DNA of 64,000 nt from an uncultured Clostridia bacterium (GTDB taxonomy: Bacteria > Bacillota > Clostridia > Saccharofermentanales > DTU023). Of the stretch, positions 8,596 to 18,457 are shown piece after piece. Made by a program: the position numbers and the translations under genes. The stretch's first letter is position 1. Each line of letters opens with the position of its first letter. The stretch covers positions 33,751 through 97,750 of the forward strand of contig CAMJYM010000008.1 in assembly GCA_946220865.1 (NCBI GenBank), in the 5' to 3' direction. The notes below the pieces were generated by a model that was given only the letters and a program-made list of their open reading frames with translations, had not been told where the DNA came from and searched no databases.

Positions 8596-9661
8596 CTGCT
8601 TTTGCCTCCTTCCCACTAAACTCGCCTTTTTCGTTCACGTAATGGCAGGCCAGCTGGTGATCCACGCCGCTAATGGCCCGCATCTCCGGAATTTCCTTAC
8701 GACAGCGCTCTGTCGCATAGGGGCAGCGGGGATGGAAGCAGCAGCCGCTGGGCAGATCTGCAGGATCCGGTGGTGCGCCGGGAATCACATGCAGAGATTC
8801 GACATCCTCATCGAGCGAGGGAATCGACGCAAACAGGCCGCGCGTGTAGGGGTGCAGCGGATGGTCATAAATCTCATCTGTGTCACCGTCTTCAACCACG
8901 GAACCGGCATACATGATGGCCACGCGGTCGCAGATTTCGGCAACCACGCCAAGATCGTGCGTGATCAGCAACATGGAGGTATTAAACTCGTCTTTGAGCT
9001 TATTCATCAGCTCCAGAACCTGGGCCTGAATCGTCACGTCGAGGGCCGTCGTCGGTTCATCGGCGATAATCATCTGGGGGTTGCAGGCAAGGGCCATGGC
9101 GATGCAGACACGCTGCTTCATGCCGCCGGAAAACTGGTGAGGATAGTCATTAAAGCGCTCCGGCCTTATACCCACCACTTCCAGCATGTGCCTGGCTCGC
9201 TCACAAAGATCCACTCCACTGAGCTTTTCGTGCAGGCCAAGAACCTCTTCAATCTGTGCGCCCACCGTCATGGAGGGGTTCAGACTGGTCATCGGGTCCT
9301 GAAAGATCATGCTGATGCGGCTGCCTCGAATTTGGCGCATTTCATCTTTTTCCAGACCAAGAAGATCACGGCCCTCAAAAAGAATCTGTCCGCTTTCGAT
9401 GATTCCCGGGGGATCCGGAACCAGGCGCAGAATGCCCAGCGCCGTGGTGGTCTTCCCCGCGCCCGTCTCACCGACAAAGCCGAGAGATTCGCCGGCTCCG
9501 AGCTTAAGGTTGAGTTTGTTGACCGCCCTTACTGTACGGGCATCCGTTTTGTAGATAATGTTCAGATCCCGGATTTCGAGCAAAGGCTCGCCATCCTTCG
9601 CTTCCCAGCGTTCCGTATTAAGCTCGGGCTGAAAAGGTTTGGGTTGTTTCTTTTGCAACAT
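8588..9661 (-). CDS. dppD: Peptide ABC importer 1, ATP-binding protein DppD
   Basis: The partner ATPase of DppF, 357 residues. Walker A GETGAGKTT, signature FSGGMKQRV, Walker B MIIADEPTTALD, H-loop LITHDLG, and a C-terminal cysteine cluster (CCFHPRCPYATERC). About 25 residues precede the ABC domain. AGGAGG lies upstream of the ATG. It is 9 bp after dppC and overlaps dppF, so the pair is translationally coupled. Confidence 0.93.
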   Translation of the reverse strand: MLQKKQPKPFQPELNTERWEAKDGEPLLEIRDLNIIYKTDARTVRAVNKLNLKLGAGESLGFVGETGAGKTTTALGILRLVPDPPGIIESGQILFEGRDLLGLEKDEMRQIRGSRISMIFQDPMTSLNPSMTVGAQIEEVLGLHEKLSGVDLCERARHMLEVVGIRPERFNDYPHQFSGGMKQRVCIAMALACNPQMIIADEPTTALDVTIQAQVLELMNKLKDEFNTSMLLITHDLGVVAEICDRVAIMYAGSVVEDGDTDEIYDHPLHPYTRGLFASIPSLDEDVESLHVIPGAPPDPADLPSGCCFHPRCPYATERCRKEIPEMRAISGVDHQLACHYVNEKGEFSGKEAKADA

Positions 9662-9670
9662 AGCCGCCTC

Positions 9671-10537
9671 CTAATCTCTGAGCTTGGGATCCAGGGCATC
9701 GCGGAAACCATCGCCCAGCACGTTCAGGGCAAAAATCGTAATCATAATCGCGAGACCGGGGAAAAAGGTAATGTGCGGGAAATCACGAATATACTGTCTG
9801 CCGCCGGCCAGCATGGCTCCCCATTCCGGCACTTCCGGATCAAGGCCCAGACCGATAAAGCTCAGACCGGCCGCCGTGAGAATAGCGAAGGCCACGCCCA
9901 GAGTCGCCTGGACGATGATCGGCGCAAAACAGTTGGGAATGATGTGACGGATAATTGTGTGCAGATGCGTCGCGCCTGCGGCATGCGTCGCTTCAATGTA
10001 CTCCTGATCCTTTACCGTCAGTACGGAGGCGCGCATGATACGGGCATATTGAGGAATGGACGAAATTCCCACGGCAATCATCAGATTGACCAGGCCCGTG
10101 CCCAGCGCTGCCGAGATGGAAATAGCCAGAAGAATCTGCGGTACGGCCAGCAGGATATCCATGCTGCGCATGATGATATTGTCCGTTACGCCGCCGAAGT
10201 AGCCGGCGACAGCTCCGAGGAGACCTCCGAAGACCACGGCAATACCCACCGCGATAAAGCCGACCGAGAGGGAAATACGTGAGCCATAGATGACACGGGT
10301 AAAGATATCCCGCCCCAGGTCGTCACAGCCAAAAATATGTTCCGAGTTGGGTTTCATATTTTTGTTCTCAAGATGCTGCTCGGAGTAGGAATAGGGGGCG
10401 ATCACACTGGCAAAGATCGCTATCGCCACGAGCAGGCTCAAAATCACAAGGCCGAACATGGCCATTTTGCTTTTCTTTAATCTGCGCCAGAATTCCTTGA
10501 GGCGCATGAAACGACGTTCTTTCTTTTTATCTTTCAT
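9671..10537 (-). CDS. dppC: Peptide ABC importer 1, permease DppC
   Basis: A 288-residue inner permease with a first membrane segment at about 25-48, an extracytoplasmic loop with HIFGCDDLGRDIFTRV (typical DppC), five further segments, and the EAA coupling loop near ARIMRASVLTVKDQEYIEATHAAGA. It forms the translocation path with DppB. AGGAGG is 6 nt ahead of the ATG; the basic N-terminus fits the positive-inside rule. Confidence 0.93.
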   Translation of the reverse strand: MKDKKKERRFMRLKEFWRRLKKSKMAMFGLVILSLLVAIAIFASVIAPYSYSEQHLENKNMKPNSEHIFGCDDLGRDIFTRVIYGSRISLSVGFIAVGIAVVFGGLLGAVAGYFGGVTDNIIMRSMDILLAVPQILLAISISAALGTGLVNLMIAVGISSIPQYARIMRASVLTVKDQEYIEATHAAGATHLHTIIRHIIPNCFAPIIVQATLGVAFAILTAAGLSFIGLGLDPEVPEWGAMLAGGRQYIRDFPHITFFPGLAIMITIFALNVLGDGFRDALDPKLRD

Positions 10538-10546
10538 GTGGGCCTC

Positions 10547-11476
10547 CTAACGATACTGTGAGCGGATTTTGGGGTTCACAGAGGCATAGAGCAGGTCGAC
10601 GACCAGGTTGACAAGGCTAAAGGCCACTGCGATAAAAAGCACGCCGCCCTGAACCACAGGGAAATCCTTCATCTTGATCGAATCGACCATGAGACGGCCG
10701 ACCCCCGGAATGGAGAAAACGGCTTCGGTAAGGACAGCGCCGCCCAAAAGCGCGCCAAATTGCAGGCCGACCGTGGTGATGATCGGCATGAGGGCGTTGC
10801 GCAGGGCATGATGAATGATCACTTTCGCCTCTGTCTGTCCCTTGGCACGGGCTGTTCGAATGTAATCCTGGCGAATGACCTCCAGCATGCTGGAGCGGGT
10901 CATGCGCATGATGACGGCGATCGACTGGGCACTCAGGGCAATAGCAGGCAGGACCATGTGTTTGAAGGTCGAAAAACCTGCGGAAGGAAACCAGTGCAGG
11001 CGCGCCGCAAATTGCAGAATGAGCAGCATGCCCAGCCAGAAAACCGGCATGGAAATACCGATCAGACCCAGAATGAGGGCCACATTATCAAAAACCGAAT
11101 ATTGTTTTACCGCCGAGATAATCCCCAGCGGGATGCCGATTACCACAGCAATAGCTACAGCCAGGGCAGCCAGTTTTAAGGTCGCCGGGAAAGCCGACAT
11201 AATCACGCTGAACACCGGTTGTTTGGCGCGATAGGAACGGCCCATATCCTGATGCAGGACAAGATTACTCAAAAAGTTGCCGTAGCGAACGATATAGGGA
11301 TCGTTCAGTCCCATTTCTTCACGCAGCTGCTCTACTTGTTCGGTATTAGCCGAAGGTCCCAGCAAGGCCCTTGCAGGGTCACCAGGCGTAATGTAAAGCA
11401 GGGTGAAAGTGATCAGCGTCACCCCGATCAATACGGGAATGAGCAGCAGAATCCTCTTGATGATATAGCGCAGCAT
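10547..11476 (-). CDS. dppB: Peptide ABC importer 1, permease DppB
   Basis: A 309-residue permease starting MLRYIIKRILLLIPVLIG, the standard DppB/OppB first helix, followed by the TPGDPA motif, six predicted membrane segments and the EAA loop (IRQDYIRTARAKG). It pairs with DppC. GGGGGAG precedes the ATG. A terminator-like hairpin separates it from dppA, so it should be made at lower level than the binding protein. Confidence 0.93.
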   Translation of the reverse strand: MLRYIIKRILLLIPVLIGVTLITFTLLYITPGDPARALLGPSANTEQVEQLREEMGLNDPYIVRYGNFLSNLVLHQDMGRSYRAKQPVFSVIMSAFPATLKLAALAVAIAVVIGIPLGIISAVKQYSVFDNVALILGLIGISMPVFWLGMLLILQFAARLHWFPSAGFSTFKHMVLPAIALSAQSIAVIMRMTRSSMLEVIRQDYIRTARAKGQTEAKVIIHHALRNALMPIITTVGLQFGALLGGAVLTEAVFSIPGVGRLMVDSIKMKDFPVVQGGVLFIAVAFSLVNLVVDLLYASVNPKIRSQYR

Positions 11477-11495
11477 AACACTCCCCCCTCATTTC

Positions 11496-11528
11496 AAAAA
11501 AATAAGGGAGCCCGGGAGGGCTCCCTTA
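11496..11528 (-). terminator. Terminator between dppA and dppB
   Basis: TAAGGGAGCCC pairs exactly with GGGCTCCCTTA across 4 nt; on the minus strand a run of seven T follows. Partial read-through would supply dppBCDF at a fraction of dppA. Confidence 0.85.
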
Positions 11529-11543
11529 AGGCGGAAAAGCTGA

Positions 11544-13085
11544 TTATTTGGCTTCGCCGAAGCTGGCCTTGTAATAGGGGTAGTAGGAGAACGGCGTCAT
11601 CACGAAGTTCTGCACGTTCTTGCTCAGGCCGATGGTGGCTTCGTTGTTGTACTGGTAAATCCAGGGGCAGTCGTCAAGAATGATTTCCTGAATCTGTTTG
11701 TACACATCCGCGCGCTCATCGCCGTCTTCAAGTTCACGACCCTTTTCGAGAAGCTTATCAATTTCGGGGTTGTTGTAGCGGGCGAAGTTCGCGCCGTTGC
11801 CGATGTTGCTGCTGTTGAGAGGCGACCAGAGAGCCATATCCGGATCCGGAACGGCCGGGGCCCAACCGATTTCAAAGAGCTCGCATTCGCCGTTGGTGAG
11901 TTTATCAAGATAGGTGGACCACTCGAGGATTTCGATGTTCACATCGACATTGATGGCCTTGAGATCTTCTTTAATGATCTGAGCCATATCGACACGCTCT
12001 TTTTTCTCGTTGGTGGAAAGGGTGATGGTGAAGCCCTTTTCATAGCCCGCTTCCTTCATCAGCTCTTTCGCTTTTTCAACGTTGATTTCGTGAGGTTTCA
12101 GATCTTTGGCGAGCGTGTACTTAATGGAAGGACCCATGGGGCCGGTAGCAACCTGACCCACACCGCTGCAGACCGCTTCGACGATCTTCGGCATGTCGAT
12201 GACATAGGCGAAGGCCTGGCGGACACGCTTGTCCTTAAAGTATTCGTTCTCGTTATTCATGCCGAGGTACTGAGTGGTATTTTCGAGTCCGCGAGCCATG
12301 ACGAGATCAGGATTCTCTTCAACTTTTTTCACGTCGAGCGGTGCAATTTCCTGAGCGACATCGACATCGCCGGCTTCCAGAGCCAGCAGACGGCTTGAAG
12401 GTTCGGGCATCGGCAGGAATTCCATGCCCTTGAGCGCAGCTTTTTCACCATGATAGTCATCGAAACGTTCGAGGACGATGCGGTCATTCTGAGTCCAGCT
12501 CGCAAATTTGAAGGGGCCGGTGCCGCAGACCTTGGTCGTGCCGAAGTCGTCGCCGGCTTCTTCCACGAATTTCTTGTTGACGATATAACCGCCGGAGTGC
12601 GCCAGACTCGCCATAAAGGGGGAGTTGGGGGCTTTGAGCTTGAATTCGATGGTGTAGTCATCGATGATCTTGAAGCTGTCGGTATCAATGTCGCCAAAGA
12701 TGTGCGAAACATTGGCCGAAGCCTGAGCGCGTTTCATGGAGAACTCCACGTCTTCGGCTTTGAGTTCTTCGCCGTTATGGAATTTCACACCTTTTTTGAG
12801 TTCGAAATGGTAGGTCACGTCGTCGATACGTTCAGCCTTTTCAGCCAGGCCGGCGCCTTCGATTACTTTACCTTCATTGTCGATGTCGACCAGGGGTTCA
12901 TAGATCTGACGCATCACGTTGGTGGAAGCAACATCGTTCGTGGCGACAGGATCAAGACTTTTGGCATCATAGCCAGTGGCAATGCGCATAATCTGATCGT
13001 CCATGTTAGCTTTGACGGCCTGAGCCGGGGCAAAGCAAAGTCCGACGATGAGCAGAAGCGCGAGTAGTAGAGCACTTTTTTTCAT
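11544..13085 (-). CDS. dppA: Peptide ABC importer 1, substrate-binding protein DppA
   Basis: An extracytoplasmic binding protein of the SBP_bac_5 family, 513 residues from the chosen ATG. It has a signal peptide with hydrophobic core LLLALLLIVGLCFAPAQA; family motifs YEPLVDIDNEGKV, HNGEELKAEDVEFSMKR, GTGPFKF and DKRVRQAFAYVID follow. No clean lipobox is seen: the only cysteine (VGLC) has Leu at -1, so cleavage after AQA is more likely. The start is at 13085 with AAGGAG upstream; the frame extends to 13115 without a site. Confidence 0.92.
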   Translation of the reverse strand: MKKSALLLALLLIVGLCFAPAQAVKANMDDQIMRIATGYDAKSLDPVATNDVASTNVMRQIYEPLVDIDNEGKVIEGAGLAEKAERIDDVTYHFELKKGVKFHNGEELKAEDVEFSMKRAQASANVSHIFGDIDTDSFKIIDDYTIEFKLKAPNSPFMASLAHSGGYIVNKKFVEEAGDDFGTTKVCGTGPFKFASWTQNDRIVLERFDDYHGEKAALKGMEFLPMPEPSSRLLALEAGDVDVAQEIAPLDVKKVEENPDLVMARGLENTTQYLGMNNENEYFKDKRVRQAFAYVIDMPKIVEAVCSGVGQVATGPMGPSIKYTLAKDLKPHEINVEKAKELMKEAGYEKGFTITLSTNEKKERVDMAQIIKEDLKAINVDVNIEILEWSTYLDKLTNGECELFEIGWAPAVPDPDMALWSPLNSSNIGNGANFARYNNPEIDKLLEKGRELEDGDERADVYKQIQEIILDDCPWIYQYNNEATIGLSKNVQNFVMTPFSYYPYYKASFGEAK

Positions 13086-13566
13086 CCTTTTTCTCCTTAT
13101 TGATTTTTTGGGCAACCCCCTCAGACAAAAATTTAGTCAGATAAGGGCTATCCTTTTCGAGCGCCACAGAATCATACGTTATCCTGCGTTACGGCACTCG
13201 AAACCGCTGTGGTCTCGCTCAGCAACCCAGAGGGAGTTGCTGAAACCTGCCTTATTCTTAAAGATGAAACAGGCAGTTTTGTTTGTAATGAAAACATAAT
13301 CATTTCGCAGAAAATAAAGTGTAGCGCAGACTACATTTCATGACGGAAAGCCGAAAAAAGCCGAAAGTTTCCTGGCGATGCTGTGTAAAAAATATAGAAG
13401 ACTCGTTTTTGCGTCAATCAGGCCATGTTCAAACAAGGGATGTCATTTCTCTCTTTATCGTTCTCTGCGGAAACAACTTCCTGCTGGGCGTCCTCAAAGG
13501 CAATAGAAAATATTCCCTGCTCAATTGTCCTCTGCGGAAACAGTTTTCTCTCAGTCGTGAACCATG
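13086..13566. other. Upstream region of dppA, no gene seen
   Basis: 480 bp hold the dppA control region. CAGCAAC and GTTGCTG pair at 13220-13242. The 13-mer CTCTGCGGAAACA occurs at 13463 and 13530. Short open frames on the plus strand have no ribosome binding site and no recognisable product. No convincing -35/-10 pair for dppA was found. Confidence 0.5.
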
Positions 13567-14340
13567 TTATCGCCTGCTTGCTCCGTCGTCCTTTGAGAAA
13601 TTCAGCGGGCCTGCATTTTCCACGCCAATGGGATGAATCAAAGCCTGTAGTCCTTCACGATCCAGCACCTTTATTTTTCCACGGTGCACTTCAATGAGAC
13701 CCTCCGCCTCTAATTCAGCCATAGTCCGGCTGACCGTGACACGATGGAGATTAAGTCGGCTGGCGTACTCTTCCTGAGTGTATCGTCCCAGGCCCTCTTC
13801 CAACAGCAGCTGCTTTCTTCGCAGATAATCCTGACGCAAAATGAGACTGGCAATCCGCCCCTTCGCATCATTAAAACAAATATCTGCGAGAGCAAAGGTA
13901 ATCAGATTCATTTTACGGATGATGCTTTGAATAAAGGCCTGGCGCAGCTGAGCATTTTCTTCAATCCTGCGCTTTACAATGGCAGACGAAACTAAAGAAA
14001 GCTCAACGCTCGAGGCCGTTTCAGCTACAAAAGTTGAGGCCTGTTTAAGAAAAAATTCGTTTTCACCCAGAACTGTCCCTTTCTCCATGCGAAAAAGGGA
14101 TAATTCTTCGCCATAAAGCGAGAGCAGTTTTAAGTTCACACTACCGGACAGGACGACCGCTACATCGCCGACTCTGAGATCGTCAATCACGCGGGCCCGG
14201 GGAAGTCTGAGGCGCTTGCCGCAGGGAGCAAGTTCCTCAAGAAAAGTCTCTGTCATCTTTTCGTAGACTTCTGCCGAAAAGAAATTCTCGTAAGTAAAAA
14301 CACCCATTGTAAAAATAGAAACAAAACGCCCCCGCCGCAC
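13567..14340 (-). CDS. Crp/Fnr-family transcriptional regulator
   Basis: A 257-residue regulator with an N-terminal cyclic-nucleotide-binding-like beta-roll (about 30-140), a dimer helix (about 145-180) and a C-terminal winged helix-turn-helix containing TQEEYASRLNLHRVTVSRTMAELEAEGLIEV. Only two cysteines are present, not in an Fnr-type iron-sulfur arrangement, so oxygen sensing by a cluster is unlikely. The effector is unknown. It lies between the two peptide importer operons. The longest frame starts with GTG at 14340; ATG at 14307 is possible, and neither has a good ribosome binding site. Confidence 0.85.
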   Translation of the reverse strand: MRRGRFVSIFTMGVFTYENFFSAEVYEKMTETFLEELAPCGKRLRLPRARVIDDLRVGDVAVVLSGSVNLKLLSLYGEELSLFRMEKGTVLGENEFFLKQASTFVAETASSVELSLVSSAIVKRRIEENAQLRQAFIQSIIRKMNLITFALADICFNDAKGRIASLILRQDYLRRKQLLLEEGLGRYTQEEYASRLNLHRVTVSRTMAELEAEGLIEVHRGKIKVLDREGLQALIHPIGVENAGPLNFSKDDGASRR

Positions 14341-14354
14341 AAGTGCGCAGCGAG

Positions 14355-14391
14355 AAAAGTCAGGCTGGAACGGGAAACGTCGAGCCCTGAC
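14355..14391 (-). terminator. Terminator after oppF of importer operon 2
   Basis: On the minus strand GTCAGG...CCTGAC enclose about 21 nt and are followed by TTTTCTC, 40 bp after the oppF stop codon. Confidence 0.5.
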
Positions 14392-14430
14392 CTCAGGAAT
14401 GGCTCAACACCGGGCTAAGCGAACAGCTTC

Positions 14431-15420
14431 TCAGTTCTGTGACAGGCCCTTGTCTTCGTAGAGGACGCAGGCAACATAGTGATCTTTTTCAACTTCTCGT
14501 AGTTCCGGGGCACGCTCATGGCAGCGCTCTGTCGCGTAGGGACAGCGACTCGCAAATTTGCAGCCGGGCGGAGTATTGATGGGCGAAGGCACTTCACCTT
14601 CCAGCTTGATCTGTCCAATCAGACCTTTACGGTCAGGATCTGGCACGGGAATAGCAGAGATGAGAGCCTGCGTGTAGGGGTGCAGTGGATGGCTGTAGAG
14701 GCGCTGATTCTCACAGACCTCAACGAGTCGACCAAGATACATCACCCCGATGCGGTCGGAAATATGCTTGACCATAGAAAGGTCGTGGGAAATAAAAAGA
14801 TAGGTCAGATCTCTTTCCCTCTGCAGCTTGATGAGCAGGTTAACGATTTGAGCCTGTATGGAGACATCCAGGGCAGAAATCGGCTCATCACAGACGATGA
14901 AGTCCGGTTTCAGTGCAAGGGCGCGGGCGATGCCGATGCGCTGGCGCTGGCCGCCTGAAAGTTCATGAGGAAAACGGGCGCCATGCTCGCTGTTAAGGCC
15001 AACGGACATCAGCAATTCAGAAACCAGATCGTGTTTTTCTTTGTTGCTCAGGTTCTTGTAATGAACATTCAATCCTTCGCTGATGATGTCATCCACTGTC
15101 ATGCGAGGATCGAGCGAGGCATAAGGGTCCTGAAAAATCATCTGAGCGCGGCGGCGGAAGTCCTGGAGTTCGTGGCCGCTGAGCGTATTGACCTCCTGTC
15201 CGTCGAAAAAAATCTGACCGCCTGTTATGTCATAAACGCGCAGAATACAGCGCCCACAGGTCGTCTTGCCGCAGCCGGACTCGCCCACAAGACCGAAGGT
15301 TTCACCGCGCTTGATGGAGAAGCTCACATCGTCGACAGCCTTGAGCAGCTGTTTGTGGCCGACGCGGAAATATTTTTTGAGGTTTTTAACCTGCACTAAA
15401 GGTTTTTCATTAGAGCTCAT
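14431..15420 (-). CDS. oppF: Peptide ABC importer 2, ATP-binding protein OppF
   Basis: A 329-residue ATPase with canonical Walker A GESGCGKTT, signature LSGGQRQRIG, Walker B FIVCDEPISALD and H-loop FISHDLS, then the oligopeptide-transporter C-terminal tail with CKFASRCPYATERC. I place the start at 15420, inside an ATGA overlap with oppD and with GGGAGGAG upstream; the longer frame to 15453 has none. Last gene of operon 2. Confidence 0.93.
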   Translation of the reverse strand: MSSNEKPLVQVKNLKKYFRVGHKQLLKAVDDVSFSIKRGETFGLVGESGCGKTTCGRCILRVYDITGGQIFFDGQEVNTLSGHELQDFRRRAQMIFQDPYASLDPRMTVDDIISEGLNVHYKNLSNKEKHDLVSELLMSVGLNSEHGARFPHELSGGQRQRIGIARALALKPDFIVCDEPISALDVSIQAQIVNLLIKLQRERDLTYLFISHDLSMVKHISDRIGVMYLGRLVEVCENQRLYSHPLHPYTQALISAIPVPDPDRKGLIGQIKLEGEVPSPINTPPGCKFASRCPYATERCHERAPELREVEKDHYVACVLYEDKGLSQN

Positions 15421-16568
15421 TGCGCTTCTCCTCCCTTTATGGTCTCTGCACACTGCTCTGTGGCCGTCGCTTTCTGCTTCGCCGCTGTGGTTTTTCGGCG
15501 GATGGGAGACTCGACCGAAGGTGCCATCTCATGCTGCAGCCAGCAGGCACAGCTGTGGGTCTCGCTGAACTGAGTTTTCTCCGGATGACAGTTGCGACAA
15601 ATTTGCATCGCATAATCGCAGCGATCCGTAAATGGACAACCCTCCAGCGGCAGGATCAGATCTGGCGGCGTGCCGTTTAAGGAGTAAAGTTCTTCCTTAT
15701 CTTCGGCATCGACACGCGGAATGGAGCGCAGAAGCGCCCAGGTGTAGGGATGCTGCGGATTCTTGAAAATCTCTTCGGTCGTTCCGGTTTCCACAATCTG
15801 GCCGGCATACATGACCTGAATACGATCGGCAAAATTGGCAACCACCCCAAGATCATGGGTGACAAGAATAATTGAAGCCTTTTCCTTCTGCTGCAGGTCT
15901 TTGAGCAGGGACATAATCTGAGCCTGAATGGTCACATCGAGGGCCGTCGTCGGTTCGTCGGCAATCATGATCCTTGGCTGACAGGCCAGGGCTATGGCAA
16001 TCATCACACGCTGGCGCATTCCGCCGGAAAGCTCGTGCGGATATTGCTTAAAACGTTTTTCCGGATTGGGGATCTCCACCTCACGGAGCATCTCAATAGC
16101 CCGCTCTCTGCACGCTTCGCGGCTCAGCTCCGTGTGAATGCGCAGTGATTCCACAATCTGTTTGCCGCAGGTCATGGTCGGGTTCAGCGAAGTCATGGCA
16201 TCCTGAAAAATCATGCCGATATCGGACCCCTTGTAACGGGTCAGACGGGCTTTGTCCATGCTCAGCACATCTTCCCCGCAAAACTCGACAACTGAACCCT
16301 TTTTGATTTCTGCCGGTGGGCACTTGAGCAGACGCATGATGGCCTTGGACGTCACGGATTTACCACAGCCGGACTCGCCGACAAAGGCCAGAGTCTCGCC
16401 CGCATCAAGGTGAAAATCGAGGCCACGCACGGCCTTCACTTCACCGGCATAAGTATGAAAGGAAACCTGCAGGTTTTGCACTTCCAGGACGCGTTCCTGA
16501 TCGTTTTTATTCATCTCTTTTTTCTCACTTCCCGTCGCCTGCGGCGAGCTCTCTCTCGTGCTGTTCAT
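15417..16568 (-). CDS. oppD: Peptide ABC importer 2, ATP-binding protein OppD
   Basis: A 383-residue ATPase with Walker A GESGCGKSV, signature LSGGMRQRV, Walker B IMIADEPTTALD and H-loop LVTHDLG. The N-terminal 25 and C-terminal 35 residues are extra, polar and low in complexity. GAGGG lies ahead of the ATG. Its stop codon overlaps the oppF start by 4 nt. Confidence 0.93.
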   Translation of the reverse strand: MNSTRESSPQATGSEKKEMNKNDQERVLEVQNLQVSFHTYAGEVKAVRGLDFHLDAGETLAFVGESGCGKSVTSKAIMRLLKCPPAEIKKGSVVEFCGEDVLSMDKARLTRYKGSDIGMIFQDAMTSLNPTMTCGKQIVESLRIHTELSREACRERAIEMLREVEIPNPEKRFKQYPHELSGGMRQRVMIAIALACQPRIMIADEPTTALDVTIQAQIMSLLKDLQQKEKASIILVTHDLGVVANFADRIQVMYAGQIVETGTTEEIFKNPQHPYTWALLRSIPRVDAEDKEELYSLNGTPPDLILPLEGCPFTDRCDYAMQICRNCHPEKTQFSETHSCACWLQHEMAPSVESPIRRKTTAAKQKATATEQCAETIKGGEAQ

Positions 16569-16577
16569 GACTGTCCC

Positions 16578-17522
16578 TCACTCTCTGAGGCGCGGATCAA
16601 GGGCATCGCGCAGGCCATCGCCGAGCAGGACAAAGGAGAGCATGGTAATGGCGATCATCAGGGATGGGAAAAGCATTTCTGTCGGATAAAAGAGAAAACT
16701 CTGCTGAGCTATGGAGGTCATCGCGCCCCAGGAGGTCATCGGCGATTCAATACCGATGCCGATAAAGGAGAGGAAGGCTTCGGCAAAAATGTAGCCGGGA
16801 ATATCAAAGCTGATCGCAATGATGATGATATTGAGGGTATTGGGGATGAGGTGCCCGAGGATTATCCCCATGGGCGGCACGCCCAATGTTTTGGCAGCCA
16901 GCACAAAATCCTGATTTTTGAGGGCAAGCAGCTGGCCGCGCACCATGCGGGCAGAGCCCAGCCAGCCCGTCAGGGTAAGGGCAAGCAGCATGGTGCCCAG
17001 ATTGCGCTCTCTCAGATAGAGCTGCAAAAGGATGATCACCAGGAGGTAGGGCACGGAATTGAGAATCTCGACGATGCGCATCATGAGGTTGTCTACAGCG
17101 CCGCCGGCAAAGGCAGAGATAGCTCCGTAGAGCGTTCCCACAATGGCCGAAATCAGCGCACCGCAGATGCCGATCGCGATGGACACACGCCCGCCTACGC
17201 AGATGCGTGTGAAGATATCGCGGCCCAGCTCATCGGTGCCAAAAATGTGCTCGGCCGTCGGGGGCTGGTGGCGGTTATGCCGGTCGATTTTATCGAAGCT
17301 ATAGGGCGAAAGCAGAGGGCCGAAGATCACCATAAAGATGAGCAGCACGAGCACAATACCCGCCAGCAGCGCCACTTTATTCTGTTTGAAGCGGCGCCAG
17401 GCATCGCTCCAGTAGGTGATTTTCGGACGGGCCATAAATTCTGCCCGCTTATCTTCGGCTGGAATTGGCAGGAACATTTCCTGCGTGAGTTTCTTATCCA
17501 CAGCAGCGTTCATTTCAGCCAT
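16578..17522 (-). CDS. oppC: Peptide ABC importer 2, permease OppC
   Basis: A 314-residue permease with a longer cytoplasmic N-terminus (about 45 residues) before the first membrane helix, the HIFGTDELGRDIFTRI loop, five more helices and the coupling segment (ALKNQDFVLAAKTLGVPP). It pairs with OppB. Start and oppB stop overlap as TGATG, and GGAGG sits inside oppB. Confidence 0.93.
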   Translation of the reverse strand: MAEMNAAVDKKLTQEMFLPIPAEDKRAEFMARPKITYWSDAWRRFKQNKVALLAGIVLVLLIFMVIFGPLLSPYSFDKIDRHNRHQPPTAEHIFGTDELGRDIFTRICVGGRVSIAIGICGALISAIVGTLYGAISAFAGGAVDNLMMRIVEILNSVPYLLVIILLQLYLRERNLGTMLLALTLTGWLGSARMVRGQLLALKNQDFVLAAKTLGVPPMGIILGHLIPNTLNIIIIAISFDIPGYIFAEAFLSFIGIGIESPMTSWGAMTSIAQQSFLFYPTEMLFPSLMIAITMLSFVLLGDGLRDALDPRLRE

Positions 17523-18457
17523 CAGCTTTTCCTCCCACTCAGACGAATCCTCGGATCAACGAGCCCATAGACCAGGTCAACGATAAGGACTGAGACGATA
17601 AAGAGCGCCGCATAAAAGACGGTTGTCCCAATAATCATCGTGTAATCGCGAGCGTTAATGGATTCTACAAAATAGCGGCCCAGGCCGGGGATGGAGAACA
17701 TACGCTCCAGCACAAAGGAGCCTGTAAAGACGCCGGCGATCTGCGGACCAATCATGGTAATCAGCGGCAGCATGGCATTGCGCAGCACATGTTTGAAGAG
17801 GATACCCGTACGCGAGACACCTTTGGCTTCAGCAGTGAGAATGTAGTCCTGGTTCAGAACTTCCAGAATACTGCTGCGGGTGTAGCGTGCATAGGTGGCA
17901 ATGGGCCCGAAGAGCGCGGCCAGCACCGGAAGAACGTAGTGAGCCGGTTTGCCCCAGCCGGAGGTGGGCACCCATTTGAGTTTGCCGGCCAGGAGAAACT
18001 GCAGGAGGGCAGCAAAGACAAAAACAGGAATACAGACGCCGAGCATGGCGATAAAGGTCACCAGGTAGTCAGGCCATTTGCCGCGGTTATAGGCAGCAAT
18101 GATCCCCAGAAAAATGCCGATGGCTGTGCCGATAAAAAGGGCCACAAAACCCCATTGAGCCGAGACCGGCGCTGTATCCGCCAGAGTCTTGGCCACGGAA
18201 CGTCCCGGCTTGGTGATGGATTCTCCGAGATCACCTTCAGTGAGCAGGCCTTTCATAAAAATCAGATACTGTTCGCTGACCGGTTTATCCAGACCGTACT
18301 TGGCGTAAAAGTTTTTAACGGCATAGTCCGGAAGTTTTTTGGCCATGCTGGCGAGCGGGTCGCCCGGCACACTGTGCATGAGAAAAAACGTGATGGTGGT
18401 GACAATGAGCAGGGTCAACAACATCATGAGGATACGTTTCATCGTATAGCGAATCAT
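17522..18457 (-). CDS. oppB: Peptide ABC importer 2, permease OppB
   Basis: A 311-residue permease beginning MIRYTMKRILMMLLTLLIV, with the HSVPGDPL motif, six predicted membrane segments and coupling loop (LNQDYILTAEAKGV). It forms the pore with OppC. AAAGG is upstream of the ATG. It follows oppA after a terminator-containing gap of 183 bp. Confidence 0.93.
   Translation of the reverse strand: MIRYTMKRILMMLLTLLIVTTITFFLMHSVPGDPLASMAKKLPDYAVKNFYAKYGLDKPVSEQYLIFMKGLLTEGDLGESITKPGRSVAKTLADTAPVSAQWGFVALFIGTAIGIFLGIIAAYNRGKWPDYLVTFIAMLGVCIPVFVFAALLQFLLAGKLKWVPTSGWGKPAHYVLPVLAALFGPIATYARYTRSSILEVLNQDYILTAEAKGVSRTGILFKHVLRNAMLPLITMIGPQIAGVFTGSFVLERMFSIPGLGRYFVESINARDYTMIIGTTVFYAALFIVSVLIVDLVYGLVDPRIRLSGRKS

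Noticed and set aside
8378..10282. 634-codon plus-strand frame
   Set aside because: It is antisense to dppD/dppC, has no recognisable domains, and reflects codon bias of the real genes.
13340..13697. Small plus-strand frames between dppA and the Crp gene
   Set aside because: No initiation signals, no recognisable features, and they overlap the Crp gene end.
13567..14340. Fnr-type oxygen sensor
   Set aside because: The N-terminal cysteine cluster is absent; only two isolated cysteines occur.
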